From Bacillota bacterium (GTDB lineage: Bacteria; Bacillota; JADQBR01), in assembly GCA_016278515.1 (NCBI GenBank), contig JADQBR010000036.1, positions 1 through 64,000 of the forward strand: a DNA stretch of 64,000 nucleotides, written 5' to 3'. Below are positions 33,961 through 42,668 of the stretch, piece by piece (the first letter of the stretch is position 1; each line of letters opens with the position of its first letter). The position numbers were made by a program, and so were the translations under genes. The notes under the pieces are model-generated. The model worked only from the letters and a program-made list of their open reading frames with translations. It did not search any database and was not told the origin of the DNA.

Positions 33961-34572
33961 CTATATCTCCAGACCCAAGGCCTTAAGAATTTTTTCCAAA
34001 GACTCCAACGTGGGCACCAGGAAGAAATGGCCACTCAAGGAATCTCCTTCAGCAAAGAACTCTGTTTCTATAATTAGTGCTTTATCAGCCCAGTGACCGC
34101 CTTCAAGCATCGCACCACTTAGTACGGCAGCCAGCATATCGAAAGCTAATGCAGGAATAGACTGATTGAGGCTTAATCGGGTAAACTGAGTGAAAGCCGT
34201 CAGAAAATTTCCTGTGAGAATATTACCGATTTCCTGCAGTGCGGAATGCACCATCTCCTGATTCTCGGCAGTTATTTCACCGACTAGCAGCTTAACCAAC
34301 CGATAAGCACTTTCCTCCGAAAGTAAAAAGAATATACTGCCTTCAACATCACCATTTATCTGAAAATAGGTACAAGCAACCGTATCTTCCTCATCACCCA
34401 CCAACTTTAACATATCCTGAAACGGCAGTACGCCTGACTTGGGTACAGACATGTTGATGGTGCAGTTTAACATCTGCGCCAAAGCACCGGCTGCGTTCCC
34501 CGCTCCAATGTTCCCTATTTCCTGCAGTGCACTTAGATGAATAGCCTGTAGGTTATCCCAATTAGTACTCAT
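33961..34572 (-). CDS. cheC: CheC, CheY-P phosphatase
   Basis: CheC dephosphorylates CheY-P and interacts with CheD during adaptation. The 203-residue protein has the two catalytic helices ALQEIGNIGAGNA (near residue 16) and ALQEIGNILTGNF (near 113), both with the E-x-x-N pair. The length is normal for the class. It lies between cheR and cheY. Confidence 0.95.
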   Translation of the reverse strand: MSTNWDNLQAIHLSALQEIGNIGAGNAAGALAQMLNCTINMSVPKSGVLPFQDMLKLVGDEEDTVACTYFQINGDVEGSIFFLLSEESAYRLVKLLVGEITAENQEMVHSALQEIGNILTGNFLTAFTQFTRLSLNQSIPALAFDMLAAVLSGAMLEGGHWADKALIIETEFFAEGDSLSGHFFLVPTLESLEKILKALGLEI

Positions 34573-34623
34573 ACAGCATCAACCCCTTTATTGTTATTCT
34601 GATCTAAAAACTATACCTTTTGA

Positions 34624-35391
34624 CTATTTAGCTTTTCTATAAAACCAAGGTAAGTATTTCTCAAAACCCAATTCTTGGTAATTAATGATGTTTTCAGTGG
34701 CCCCTATAAACAACATACCGCCTGGGGCTAGAGACTTGTTAAATTTTGAGTATAATTCCATCTGTGCCTCACGGGTAAAATATATAGTTACATTACGACA
34801 TACAATTAAATGATAACCTCCTTCATATCTTCCGGTAAGTAAATCATGTTTTCTGAAAGACACTAAGTCTTTGGCTGAATTTTTTAATTGGTAGTTCCCA
34901 TTTATTTCTTCAAAATAATTTCTTTTGCGGTGATCTGAAACATTTTTAATAATATTGGCCGGATAACGCCCTTGCTTGGCTAGAGCCAATATTTTGTCAT
35001 CCATATCAGTGGCGTGAATAGTGTGTTTGCCGCCACTTAGTTCTTTAAGGAGCATAGCTGTTGAATACGGCTCTGCCCCATTGGAACAAGCTGCACTCCA
35101 GATTTTCAAACTTCCATACTGTTCTATTAAATACGGAATGATCTTTCCCTCTAAGGTTTTAAAAATATCAGGATTCCGGAAAAATTCCGATACATTGATG
35201 GTAACCTTGTCCATAAACTGAGCCCATCGTTCCGGGTCATTTTCCAACGCGCTGAAGTAGCTGGCATAATCTGAGAAACCTTGATACTGCATTAAACTTT
35301 CAATACGTCTTTTGAGTTGTCTTTCTTTATAGCCATTTAAATTAATATTAAATTTGTGATTTATTTTTTCCTTAAACTGATTAAAGTCCAT
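34624..35391 (-). CDS. cheR: CheR, chemoreceptor methyltransferase
   Basis: CheR methylates receptor glutamates using S-adenosylmethionine. The 255-residue protein has the N-terminal helical domain (FKEKINHKFNINLNGYKERQLKRRIES), the SAM-binding IWSAACSNGAEPYSTAMLL, and the later YHLIVCRNVTIYF and GGMLFIGATENI segments typical of CheR. No receptor gene is present in the window. Confidence 0.95.
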   Translation of the reverse strand: MDFNQFKEKINHKFNINLNGYKERQLKRRIESLMQYQGFSDYASYFSALENDPERWAQFMDKVTINVSEFFRNPDIFKTLEGKIIPYLIEQYGSLKIWSAACSNGAEPYSTAMLLKELSGGKHTIHATDMDDKILALAKQGRYPANIIKNVSDHRKRNYFEEINGNYQLKNSAKDLVSFRKHDLLTGRYEGGYHLIVCRNVTIYFTREAQMELYSKFNKSLAPGGMLFIGATENIINYQELGFEKYLPWFYRKAK

Positions 35392-35411
35392 GGTTCCTCC
35401 TAATTACTTAG

Positions 35412-35918
35412 TTATTGTAATTCCTTTAATGTTCTACCAATACTTCGTATAAATACTTTGCCCGTATCCGTATCCAGTATCATGGTACGTCCAAAATTTC
35501 CGCCGACTTCTTCGGCCAAGAGTGTAATACCCTGTTCCTTTAAAACCTCTTTAACCTTTTTAATATTGCGCTCTCCAATGTTAAGAGTAGTTCTTTTCTT
35601 GTCTGCAAATGAAAACATCTGTGCACCGCCCGCTATTCTTGCCTGCAAACAGGAATAACTAGCCCCCATCTTTTTCAGCTCTGTAATCAAAATGGGCACG
35701 GCCAAATCCGCAAACTTAAAAGAATTAGTAATAGTACTAAATTGAGTACTGTCCGGCAACATTATGTGGGCCAGACCGCCTATCTTAAACTTGGTGTCAA
35801 AAATAGCTATACCTACGCAAGAACCTAAACCCAAGGTAATAATTTTCTTTGGACTGTTTGCAGTTTTAAGGTCTGCTATCCCAACTTTTATTTCTTGATC
35901 ATAGTCAAACTTTTTCAC
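35412..35918 (-). CDS. cheD: CheD, receptor glutamine deamidase
   Basis: CheD deamidates receptor glutamines and activates CheC. The 168-residue protein has the catalytic cysteine in TLGLGSCVGIAIFD, the catalytic histidine in GGLAHIMLPDS, and a conserved R-I-A-G-G-A-Q-M-F segment. It is the first gene of the cheD-cheR-cheC-cheY-fliM-fliY run, so a promoter is expected in the 200 bases upstream. Confidence 0.95.
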   Translation of the reverse strand: MKKFDYDQEIKVGIADLKTANSPKKIITLGLGSCVGIAIFDTKFKIGGLAHIMLPDSTQFSTITNSFKFADLAVPILITELKKMGASYSCLQARIAGGAQMFSFADKKRTTLNIGERNIKKVKEVLKEQGITLLAEEVGGNFGRTMILDTDTGKVFIRSIGRTLKELQ

Positions 35919-36119
35919 CTATTTAGTCCTCCAATTGAATTAAATCTTCCATATGTAGTAATATTTCCGTTCTCAGCATTATACCTTATTAAGATGAGGT
36001 TCGAAAAACCGCCAAATAATAAGCCGTTATCAATTGCTTGTTACTTGGCCCTTTTCCGAATACGCAACTTTAAAGAAGGTCTTCAAGCCACCCAAACATT
36101 ATGCTAGGAGTTGTTATCT

Positions 36120-36578
36120 ATGTTTTGCGCCGGCTGCCATCTTAAATTACCGAATAACTTGCGTTTTTGTCCCAACTGCGGACAACTGGCCAGCCAACCT
36201 ATGCCCAATTTTTCCGTTTCCTGGCCTACCTTATATAACCGTGGTTGCGAAAGTTTTAAAAAAGAAAATAATATAAAAGCCAAAGCTTACTTTAGCCAGG
36301 TGTTAGAGCTTAACTCGTCTCACCAACTATCATGGTATAATTTAGGCACCATTTTTCTAAAAGAAAATGACATATCTCAGGCCTTAATACATCTAGCTAT
36401 GTCTAAACAGTTAAATGCTTATCATATACCCACGCAACTAAACCTAGCAGCCTGTTACATTAAACAGAATAAGCTTATGTTAGCAATAACAGAATTAAGA
36501 AACATCTTGAAAATAGAACCTGATAACTCTCAAGCGCTTAGTGCTTTGGCTACGTTAAAAAAGCGAAAGAAAGCTTAA
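36120..36578 (+). CDS. zinc-ribbon/TPR protein, unknown function
   Basis: This 152-residue protein begins with a zinc ribbon, MFCAGCHLKLPNNLRFCPNCG, with two C-x-x-C pairs. TPR-like helix pairs follow (about 40-150), for example LSWYNLGTIFLKENDISQALIHL and PTQLNLAACYIKQNKLMLAITEL. Such proteins are scaffolds for protein contacts. The ATG at 36120 has AGGAG nine bases upstream. It is the only plus-strand gene inside the flagellar region and splits it into a structural part and a chemotaxis/switch part. A link to motility is possible but unproven. Confidence 0.75.
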   Translation: MFCAGCHLKLPNNLRFCPNCGQLASQPMPNFSVSWPTLYNRGCESFKKENNIKAKAYFSQVLELNSSHQLSWYNLGTIFLKENDISQALIHLAMSKQLNAYHIPTQLNLAACYIKQNKLMLAITELRNILKIEPDNSQALSALATLKKRKKA

Positions 36579-36599
36579 AAAAGATCGTTTAAAACGTAG

Positions 36600-37373
36600 T
36601 TATCTACGAATATTGTTGGCAATACTCCACATTTGGTCCGCCGTAGTTACAGTCTTAGAACTGATCTGATATGCCCGTTGCGCCATTAATACATTTGCCA
36701 TTTCTTCAGCGATGTTGACATTTGAAGATTCCAAAAAACCCTGCCATATTTTACCCGGGGCATGTTCTCCTGGTTGAAAAGCTTTTGCATCACCACTCTC
36801 CTTGGTTACTTGAAAAAGATTGCCTCCTAGTGCATTTAAGCCATCAGGATTTGGTATTTCGTGCAAATCTATTTCGCCTATCTGTTCTTTTTCTCCATCA
36901 TTTTTGACCGCATTTATTATTCCGTCCTGGGAAATATCTATTTTTTTTGTTCCTGCTGGGATTTTTGTGTTAGGAATAAACTCCAATCCACTGCCACTAA
37001 TTACCTGTCCTTCCTTATCCAATGCAAATGCGCCTACTCGACTATAGACCGTTTGCCCGTCCTTGGTCTTTAGCGCAAAGAAACCCTTACCCTCAATAGC
37101 CATGTCCAGCTCTCTTTCAGTTCTGATTAATTCACCTTGTCCAAAATCTTTACTAACTGCGTTAACCTTTACACCTGTACCAAACTCTGTCTTAGAGGCT
37201 TCATTAACCGGCAGCCCTAATTTACTCTTTTCCTGATACAGCAAATCCGCAAAATGAACAGTTCTTTTCTTATAACCGTGAGTATTTATATTATTAAGAT
37301 TTGTTGAAATGGTGTCTAGGTTTTGCATTTGAGCATTCATCCCTGATGCTCCGATCCAAAGATTTTTAATCAT
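36600..37373 (-). CDS. flhP: FlgG-family basal-body rod protein (FlhP-like)
   Basis: This distal rod protein of 257 residues has the rod/hook N-terminal motif GMNAQMQNLDTISTNLNNINTHGYKK, a central DMAIEGKGFF segment, and the C-terminal helix LMAQRAYQISSKTVTTADQMW that packs in the axial structure. Two such genes in tandem after sigD match flhO-flhP of Bacillus. Gene naming between FlgG and FlhP is a convention. Confidence 0.88.
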   Translation of the reverse strand: MIKNLWIGASGMNAQMQNLDTISTNLNNINTHGYKKRTVHFADLLYQEKSKLGLPVNEASKTEFGTGVKVNAVSKDFGQGELIRTERELDMAIEGKGFFALKTKDGQTVYSRVGAFALDKEGQVISGSGLEFIPNTKIPAGTKKIDISQDGIINAVKNDGEKEQIGEIDLHEIPNPDGLNALGGNLFQVTKESGDAKAFQPGEHAPGKIWQGFLESSNVNIAEEMANVLMAQRAYQISSKTVTTADQMWSIANNIRR

Positions 37374-37386
37374 TTAGCAATCCCCC

Positions 37387-38133
37387 TTAGCGTAAGCTTC
37401 CTATTTCTTTCGCACTCATTTCCATCACCCTATCGTACGCTTGAATAACTTTTTGATTGGACTCATAGGTTCGCACTACATTCAACATGTTAACCATCTC
37501 TTTCACCAAATTCACATTAGACTTTTCCAGTGATTTCTGCAAAACAGAAATTGAAGCATTAGTTGTTTCTCTTGTATTGTCCGAGGACTTAAATAGTGCA
37601 TTACCTTCTTTAATCAAGGTTTCCGGATTTTCAAAAGCCCGGATATCTAACTTATCTACCATTTGGCCGTCAATTGAAATCTTACCATATTCATCCAAAG
37701 TAATATCCTCAGATGACAATTTAATTCTACCGTTGTTACCCATTGCGTAAAAACCCATTTCGTTCACCAGGTAACCCTCTTGATTACGCTTAAAATGTCC
37801 ATTTCTAGAGTAACGCATTCCGTTTGGAGTCTCCAAGCTAAAATATCCGTCTCCCGCCAAAGCCATATCCAACGGTTGTCCGGTTCTTTCTACAATTCCA
37901 GGGTCATGTGCCGTTATAACTTGGTCAACCATACTACCGCTTGGCAAGCCGCCAATTAACTGCTTTTGACCATTTCCTATCTGCCATAAAAGAGTTTCCG
38001 GAAAACTTTTTAGCAGTGCCTCGTCCCTCTTATATCCGGGAGTGTTCGCGTTGTTTAAGTTGTTCGATATCGTTTCCTGCCTCATTTCCTGCGTTACCAT
38101 ACCCGTAGCCGCAGTATATAACCCTCGAAGCAT
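37387..38133 (-). CDS. flhO: FlgF/FlgG-family rod protein (FlhO-like)
   Basis: This 248-residue rod protein has MVTQEMRQETISNNLNNANTPGYKRDE at its start, the LDMALAGDGYFS segment and the C-terminal VVRTYESNQKVIQAYDRVMEM helix. It is followed after 13 bases by flhP, so the two are co-expressed. The 154 bases upstream contain low-complexity repeats. Confidence 0.88.
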   Translation of the reverse strand: MLRGLYTAATGMVTQEMRQETISNNLNNANTPGYKRDEALLKSFPETLLWQIGNGQKQLIGGLPSGSMVDQVITAHDPGIVERTGQPLDMALAGDGYFSLETPNGMRYSRNGHFKRNQEGYLVNEMGFYAMGNNGRIKLSSEDITLDEYGKISIDGQMVDKLDIRAFENPETLIKEGNALFKSSDNTRETTNASISVLQKSLEKSNVNLVKEMVNMLNVVRTYESNQKVIQAYDRVMEMSAKEIGSLR

Positions 38134-38158
38134 ACTTTATACCCCCTTTAAAAATAGT

Positions 38159-38282
38159 TGGTCAGTTGGTCAGTTGGTCAGTATAATTGTATGTTGTAAA
38201 TCTTGTGTTCTGTGCTTTGTGCTTTGTGTCTTGCTTCTTGCTTCTTGCTTCTTGCCTCCTGCCTCCTGCTTCCTGCTTCCTG
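38159..38282. repeat. low-complexity tandem repeats upstream of flhO
   Basis: An 8-base unit GGTCAGTT is repeated three times at 38159-38182. A degenerate 7-base pattern (CTTGCTT, CCTGCCT, CCTGCTT) fills about 38230-38282. A 16-base stretch at 38266-38281 is identical to one in perR at 6549-6564. These are slippage-prone repeats in an otherwise compact operon. Confidence 0.8.
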
Positions 38283-38287
38283 AACCA

Positions 38288-38746
38288 TCATCTTGTAATA
38301 ATATCAATAATTTCATCCACATTGGCCTTGATGGGAACTTCGTATTGCCCGGCTAATATTCTGTTGCTCAATTGCTGTGCCTTGGCCACAGTTAAAAATT
38401 GCTGGGAATTAGCTACTCCTGCTTCCTTAAGTATCTCTGTTACACGAGACAATGGCGTGCCAGGCGGTATATTAACTGTCACAGCATCTATTAAGTCCTT
38501 CTTGTTGTCCATACCAGGTCTTTCCATCTGGGAACCGTCAATGTCTTTTGTATCTATATCTATATCTGTTGTTGGGGGTTTTTCAGCAAACTGTACTACC
38601 TCATCCCGAAAAACCATACCTAATTGGCGTGCATTCGCAATAATTTCTTCTTCTGAATTCTTAGGTTGGGAACCTGCCAAGACTATTAACCCGGATAGTG
38701 TTAACCCTATCCCCACACCTAAAAGTATTTGACTATATTCTTTCAT
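38288..38746 (-). CDS. membrane-anchored protein with an MltG-type LysM-like domain
   Basis: This 152-residue protein has one N-terminal transmembrane helix (about 6-24), a variable linker, and a C-terminal domain VNIPPGTPLSRVTEILKEAGV...GQYEVP. That domain resembles the LysM-like part of endolytic transglycosylase MltG/YceG. The MltG catalytic domain is absent. It probably binds peptidoglycan from the membrane. The start overlaps the swrB-like gene by four bases. Its place in a motility operon suggests a role in seating or guiding basal bodies through the wall, which is inference. Confidence 0.7.
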   Translation of the reverse strand: MKEYSQILLGVGIGLTLSGLIVLAGSQPKNSEEEIIANARQLGMVFRDEVVQFAEKPPTTDIDIDTKDIDGSQMERPGMDNKKDLIDAVTVNIPPGTPLSRVTEILKEAGVANSQQFLTVAKAQQLSNRILAGQYEVPIKANVDEIIDIITR

Positions 38747-39252
38747 CCAACGCTCTGCTTTCTGAGAGAGAGAATTAATTCTATTTCCCCCTTTCCGCGA
38801 TTATGCTCCCTGGCAATTTGTGTTACGTTTTTACCTCTATCATAGTCTTTATATATTTCATTAAACATAGATAACTGGTTAGACATGGGATCTGGTACTT
38901 GGTTAGGTACTTGGTTAGGTACTTGGTTGGATACTTTGTGCAAAACCGCGGCAAAAGAATTATCTCCGAGGACATCACTGTCATGCCCGTTGTCTCGCAT
39001 CTGCTCAACGAGTCTAGTTATGTTGTCACTCATGAGTTTTACCTGTTGCTGTAATTGGTAGTTACTCCCGTTTTCAGGCCGTTTGTTCAAACTGTGTTGT
39101 AACCTTTTCCGCTCGTCATTAACTACCTTCATCCGTTGTTCCAACTCAAAAATCATATCATCTTTTTCGGATCTTTGTTTTATGACCTGGGGTATCGTTA
39201 ATCCAATAACAAGCAGGCCACCTAAAATAAATACCCAACCCATCTTATTCAT
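38743..39252 (-). CDS. SwrB-like membrane-anchored coiled-coil protein
   Basis: This 169-residue protein has an N-terminal transmembrane helix (about 4-22), a charged coiled coil (about 28-85), and a C-terminal helix-turn-helix-like segment (DRGKNVTQIAREHNRGKGEIELIL). In Bacillus subtilis SwrB, of similar size and layout, is encoded directly after sigD and promotes maturation of the flagellar export apparatus. Position and layout agree; sequence identity cannot be judged here. It contains a tandem N-Q-V-P repeat encoded by three 12-base units. Confidence 0.7.
   Translation of the reverse strand: MNKMGWVFILGGLLVIGLTIPQVIKQRSEKDDMIFELEQRMKVVNDERKRLQHSLNKRPENGSNYQLQQQVKLMSDNITRLVEQMRDNGHDSDVLGDNSFAAVLHKVSNQVPNQVPNQVPDPMSNQLSMFNEIYKDYDRGKNVTQIAREHNRGKGEIELILSLRKQSVG
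38894..38929. repeat. three 12-base tandem repeats inside the SwrB-like gene
   Basis: The unit GGTACTTGGTTA occurs at 38894-38905, 38906-38917 and, with one change, 38918-38929. On the coding strand it gives tandem N-Q-V-P units. Copy number could change in frame by slippage. Confidence 0.85.
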
Positions 39253-39994
39253 CCCCTATCATCAAAATGCGAAGCCTCATTAAGGCTCGAGAATGGAGTT
39301 GTGAAACTCTCGACTCGCTTACTCCCATAACTTCACCAATTTCTCTTAGGGTAAGTTCTTCAAAATAATACAAGGATAACAAGGTCTGCTCTTTTTCAAG
39401 CAATTTACCCAAATTGTCCGTCAGCCTTTTTTTTGTGTCGTCAGCCAGTAACACCTGTTCCGGTGTCAGGCCGGTATCCCGTACTGTATCTATTAACTCT
39501 ATGTTTCTGTCCTCCAGCAAAAGTAGTTCACCTAAATGGCTTACAGACAGGTAGTTTACCTCATTTATAATTTCGTGCACCTGATTTTCATCCATATTTA
39601 ACGCGTTGGCGATTTCCTTGACTGTCACTTCCCTTTGATACTTTTGCTCTAACTCCTTTACTACGCCCTGAACTCGGCTTAACTTGTCCATAGTCGACCG
39701 AGGAGCCCAACTTAAGCGGCGCAGTTCATCAATTATTGCACCACGGACTCTACTATAGGCATAAGTCTCAAATTTTAAGCCCCTCGAATTATCAAATTTA
39801 TCCACAGCATCCATCAACCCGATAATACCATAGCCAATCAAGTCTTCTTCATCAATTCCCGTAGGCAATCGCAATTTTAACCTGCCTACTATTATCCTTA
39901 CCAGAGGCAAATGCTGCTCCAACAACTGGTTTCGTGTAACTTCATCCCCTCTAACATATGGGTCTGCCGATTTTCCACGAGATGCTTGATTCAT
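39245..39994 (-). CDS. sigD: Sigma-D/FliA, flagellar sigma factor
   Basis: This sigma factor directs RNA polymerase to late flagellar and chemotaxis promoters. The 249-residue protein has region 2 (DLIGYGIIGLMDAVDKFD...GLKFETYAYSRVRGAIIDELR), region 3 and region 4 (LTLREIGEVMGVSESRVSQLHSRAL). This is the FliA/SigD/WhiG branch. It ends inside the swrB-like gene start (overlap eight bases) and follows a PilZ gene. An anti-sigma factor FlgM is not seen in this window. Confidence 0.95.
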   Translation of the reverse strand: MNQASRGKSADPYVRGDEVTRNQLLEQHLPLVRIIVGRLKLRLPTGIDEEDLIGYGIIGLMDAVDKFDNSRGLKFETYAYSRVRGAIIDELRRLSWAPRSTMDKLSRVQGVVKELEQKYQREVTVKEIANALNMDENQVHEIINEVNYLSVSHLGELLLLEDRNIELIDTVRDTGLTPEQVLLADDTKKRLTDNLGKLLEKEQTLLSLYYFEELTLREIGEVMGVSESRVSQLHSRALMRLRILMIGDE

Positions 39995-40005
39995 AACTCT
40001 CTCTC

Positions 40006-40674
40006 CTAGTCGCGTGCCATACGACGACGTTCTATCAATTTCTTAAATACAAAGCTAATGATAGTATCTTGGTCACGGGAATCTATATCGATAAAAGCTG
40101 CACCTGTAGTCCAACGTTTTCTCCCGTTTTGTTGAAATCCACTCACCCTCTTAATGACACTAAGAATTGAAAAATTCTTGTCTTTCTTATTCCTGCCAGC
40201 CAAGTCCAAGTTTATCATAACTAAACTGCCGGATTCCAGATGCTCCCTATTAATAAATTGAAGCCCGCCACCGCTAATATCACGCGTTATGGCACGTTTT
40301 TTCTTATCGTCAATGATTAATTTATTATCCTCGTTCTTTGTCACTTTCTGATAACTGATTTCCAATGCAATATCCAATCGGACATGTTGACGCAGTTGAA
40401 TTCGTTTAGCTTCCTGGGGAATAACCAGTTTATATAAAGGCACACTTTCATCCAGCACCCGACCGACCACAGTACTCTCAAAGACAATTCGCCCGCCGTC
40501 AAATATATAGGAAACCTCAACCTGGTCACCCTGCTGTAGTATCAATCTCTCATGACCCTTGGTAGGCAATTGAATGGTAAAGATATTATTATCCACACTT
40601 TTAACCATACTTTTAAATATATCATCTTCGTTCAATCGTGCTATCTCTATTTTTTTGTTTACAAATAAGCTCAT
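40006..40674 (-). CDS. YcgR-like PilZ-domain protein (c-di-GMP flagellar brake)
   Basis: This 222-residue protein has an N-terminal YcgR beta-domain (ILQQGDQVEVSYIFDGGRIVFESTVVGRV) and a PilZ domain. The c-di-GMP motif is QLRQHVRLDIAL (the R-x-x-x-R part), followed by R-D-I-S-G-G-G-L-Q-F, which matches the D/N-x-S-x-x-G half. Such proteins slow or curb the motor when c-di-GMP rises. The start is uncertain: the ATG at 40674 is used, but a TTG at 40686 has a better-placed ribosome site. It lies between flhG and sigD. Confidence 0.85.
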   Translation of the reverse strand: MSLFVNKKIEIARLNEDDIFKSMVKSVDNNIFTIQLPTKGHERLILQQGDQVEVSYIFDGGRIVFESTVVGRVLDESVPLYKLVIPQEAKRIQLRQHVRLDIALEISYQKVTKNEDNKLIIDDKKKRAITRDISGGGLQFINREHLESGSLVMINLDLAGRNKKDKNFSILSVIKRVSGFQQNGRKRWTTGAAFIDIDSRDQDTIISFVFKKLIERRRMARD

Positions 40675-40741
40675 CTCAATGGTCAAAAAAATCCCCACTT
40701 TCAGCGTAGCTAACTAATCGATGCAACAAAGGGATATTATA

Positions 40742-41614
40742 TTAATTAAACAGCCGCATCAATCTATTGACAAAACCATCCATTCCTTTCCCTTGGTTAA
40801 CTCTATACCCCATTATTTTTTGGGCTATTTGGTTGATGTCGTTGGTAGCTTTAGCTTTCGGGTAAAGTTGAGCAAAAGGCTGCTGTTTTCGCACCGCCTT
40901 GCCCACCGATAAATCCTGTGAAATATATCCCAACTGCTTAACCTTTATTTGTAGAAATTTATTTGCTACAGTCTGTATTTTATTAACGGTTTGGCTCGCT
41001 TCAGTAGAATGAGCCACCATATTAACTATTAAACTAACTTCATCATGCAGTTTAAACTTTGACAATATCTTTATCAATCCATAGGCATCGGTAATCGAAG
41101 TAGGCTCCGGCGTCAACACCACACAGACCTCATCCGCTGCTGAAATAAAAGCCAACACATTTCGAGAAATCCCGGCCCCAGTATCAATGATGAGAAAGTC
41201 AACATCACTTTCAAAAGTACGCAGAGCAGAAATCAATCGTTCTCTCTGATAATAGTCCAAGTTGGCCAGTTCTTGAATACCCGAACCACCCGGCAGTACT
41301 TTTAGATCGTAGGGACCTGTCAAAATTATGTCGTCCAAAAGCTTTTCCCCACGCAGTACATCATAAAGAGTAAACTTAGGAACCAAGCCCATTAAGACGT
41401 CAATATTTGCCAATCCTAAATCGGCGTCTAATATCATAACGCGCTTGCCGGTTTTAGCCAGGCTAAGGGCCAAATTAACCACCACGTTAGTCTTACCCAC
41501 GCCCCCTTTACCGCTAGTCACGGCAAGAATGCGTAAACCATTTCCTTGATTATCTGCTTTCTTGATAATCTTACTATTTGTTATTTCTCTTAATCTATAT
41601 GCCTGGTCATGCAT
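40742..41614 (-). CDS. flhG: FlhG (YlxH), MinD-like ATPase
   Basis: FlhG is a ParA/MinD-type ATPase that controls flagellar number and placement with FlhF. The 290-residue protein has the deviant Walker A in VTSGKGGVGKTNVVVNLA, followed by VMILDADLGLANIDVLMG and the switch LIIDTGAGIS. It starts in an eight-base overlap with flhF. Confidence 0.95.
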   Translation of the reverse strand: MHDQAYRLREITNSKIIKKADNQGNGLRILAVTSGKGGVGKTNVVVNLALSLAKTGKRVMILDADLGLANIDVLMGLVPKFTLYDVLRGEKLLDDIILTGPYDLKVLPGGSGIQELANLDYYQRERLISALRTFESDVDFLIIDTGAGISRNVLAFISAADEVCVVLTPEPTSITDAYGLIKILSKFKLHDEVSLIVNMVAHSTEASQTVNKIQTVANKFLQIKVKQLGYISQDLSVGKAVRKQQPFAQLYPKAKATNDINQIAQKIMGYRVNQGKGMDGFVNRLMRLFN

Positions 41615-42668
41615 CGTGAGCAGCTCCCAAAATCAATTTTGCCAGCTTCTCCGGAGTAGCCTCTTCAATATCGTCCGGAACATTCTGCCCATTGGTTATG
41701 TATCTTACGGGAACATCAGTTTTTGAAACTACATCAACAATGGGTCCAAGGATTTCCGTTTCGTCAACTTTGGTAAATATTAAACTATCATAACCCACTA
41801 TTTTAAAATCTTCTACAATTTTCAACAAATCCCTGCCCCTAGTAGTACTACTCAATACTAAACAAGTTTCACCAACTTCTATTTGTTCAAGAAAACCTTT
41901 TAACTCACGGATCTGAGCACTATTTTTTGATGGTCGCCCGGCAGTATCAATGAGAATTAGGTCCTTATCTTGGTGTTTATCAACAATATGTTTTAATTCC
42001 TTAGGAGTCATCACCACGTCAATGGGAATACCCATTATTTCGCCATACGTTCTCAATTGTTCTACGGCTCCTATTCTATATGTATCAATAGTGACCAGAG
42101 CCACTTTCTTATTCAAATACAAACTGAATTGCGCTGCCAGTTTTGCCATGGTTGTCGTCTTACCTACACCTGTAGGTCCAATAAATGTGATAATCTTACT
42201 ATCTTTTGAGCAATCTTTTTCCAATATAGTAATCATATTTTCAGTTAGCTGGCCATAGATCTGCTGCTGAGAAACTTCTTGTCCCGGGTCCCCAACATCC
42301 TGAAATAACTGGCTTACAACTTCGTTACTGATTTCCATTTGCAATAATAGTTCCCGCCAACGTCCTAGTGTCTGAGGCTGGGGTTCCTGGTAAGATGAGT
42401 TGGTAAGTTTATTAAGCAGTTTCTTCATCTCTGCTACTTCCCGTTCCAAACCTCCCGAATGTTCATCTTTCACATCCTCAGTCGGTTTCTCCTGTCGGGT
42501 TTCATCTACTGCAGCAGTTACTTCCAATTTTTTCGGTGAAAATAGCCCTATTAAGCCGTTTTCACGTACCTTTTTGCTGCTGATTATTACTGCATCCGGT
42601 CCCAGGTCTTGACGAATGATGGTAAATGCATCCTGCATATCTCGTACTACATATCGTTTAATCTTCAC
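41607..42668 (-). CDS. flhF: FlhF, SRP-type GTPase
   Basis: FlhF sets where flagella are built. The 353-residue protein has an N-terminal B domain (MKIKRYVVRDMQDAFTIIRQDLG), an acidic linker, and the SRP GTPase NG domain with GPTGVGKTTTMAKLA, LVTIDTYRIGAVEQLR, LIDTAGRPSKN and FTKVDE. It begins at a GTG and overlaps flhA. Confidence 0.95.
   Translation of the reverse strand: MKIKRYVVRDMQDAFTIIRQDLGPDAVIISSKKVRENGLIGLFSPKKLEVTAAVDETRQEKPTEDVKDEHSGGLEREVAEMKKLLNKLTNSSYQEPQPQTLGRWRELLLQMEISNEVVSQLFQDVGDPGQEVSQQQIYGQLTENMITILEKDCSKDSKIITFIGPTGVGKTTTMAKLAAQFSLYLNKKVALVTIDTYRIGAVEQLRTYGEIMGIPIDVVMTPKELKHIVDKHQDKDLILIDTAGRPSKNSAQIRELKGFLEQIEVGETCLVLSSTTRGRDLLKIVEDFKIVGYDSLIFTKVDETEILGPIVDVVSKTDVPVRYITNGQNVPDDIEEATPEKLAKLILGAAHDA

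Noticed and set aside
38159-38282. CRISPR array
   Set aside because: The repeats are 7-8 bases, contiguous and without unique spacers.
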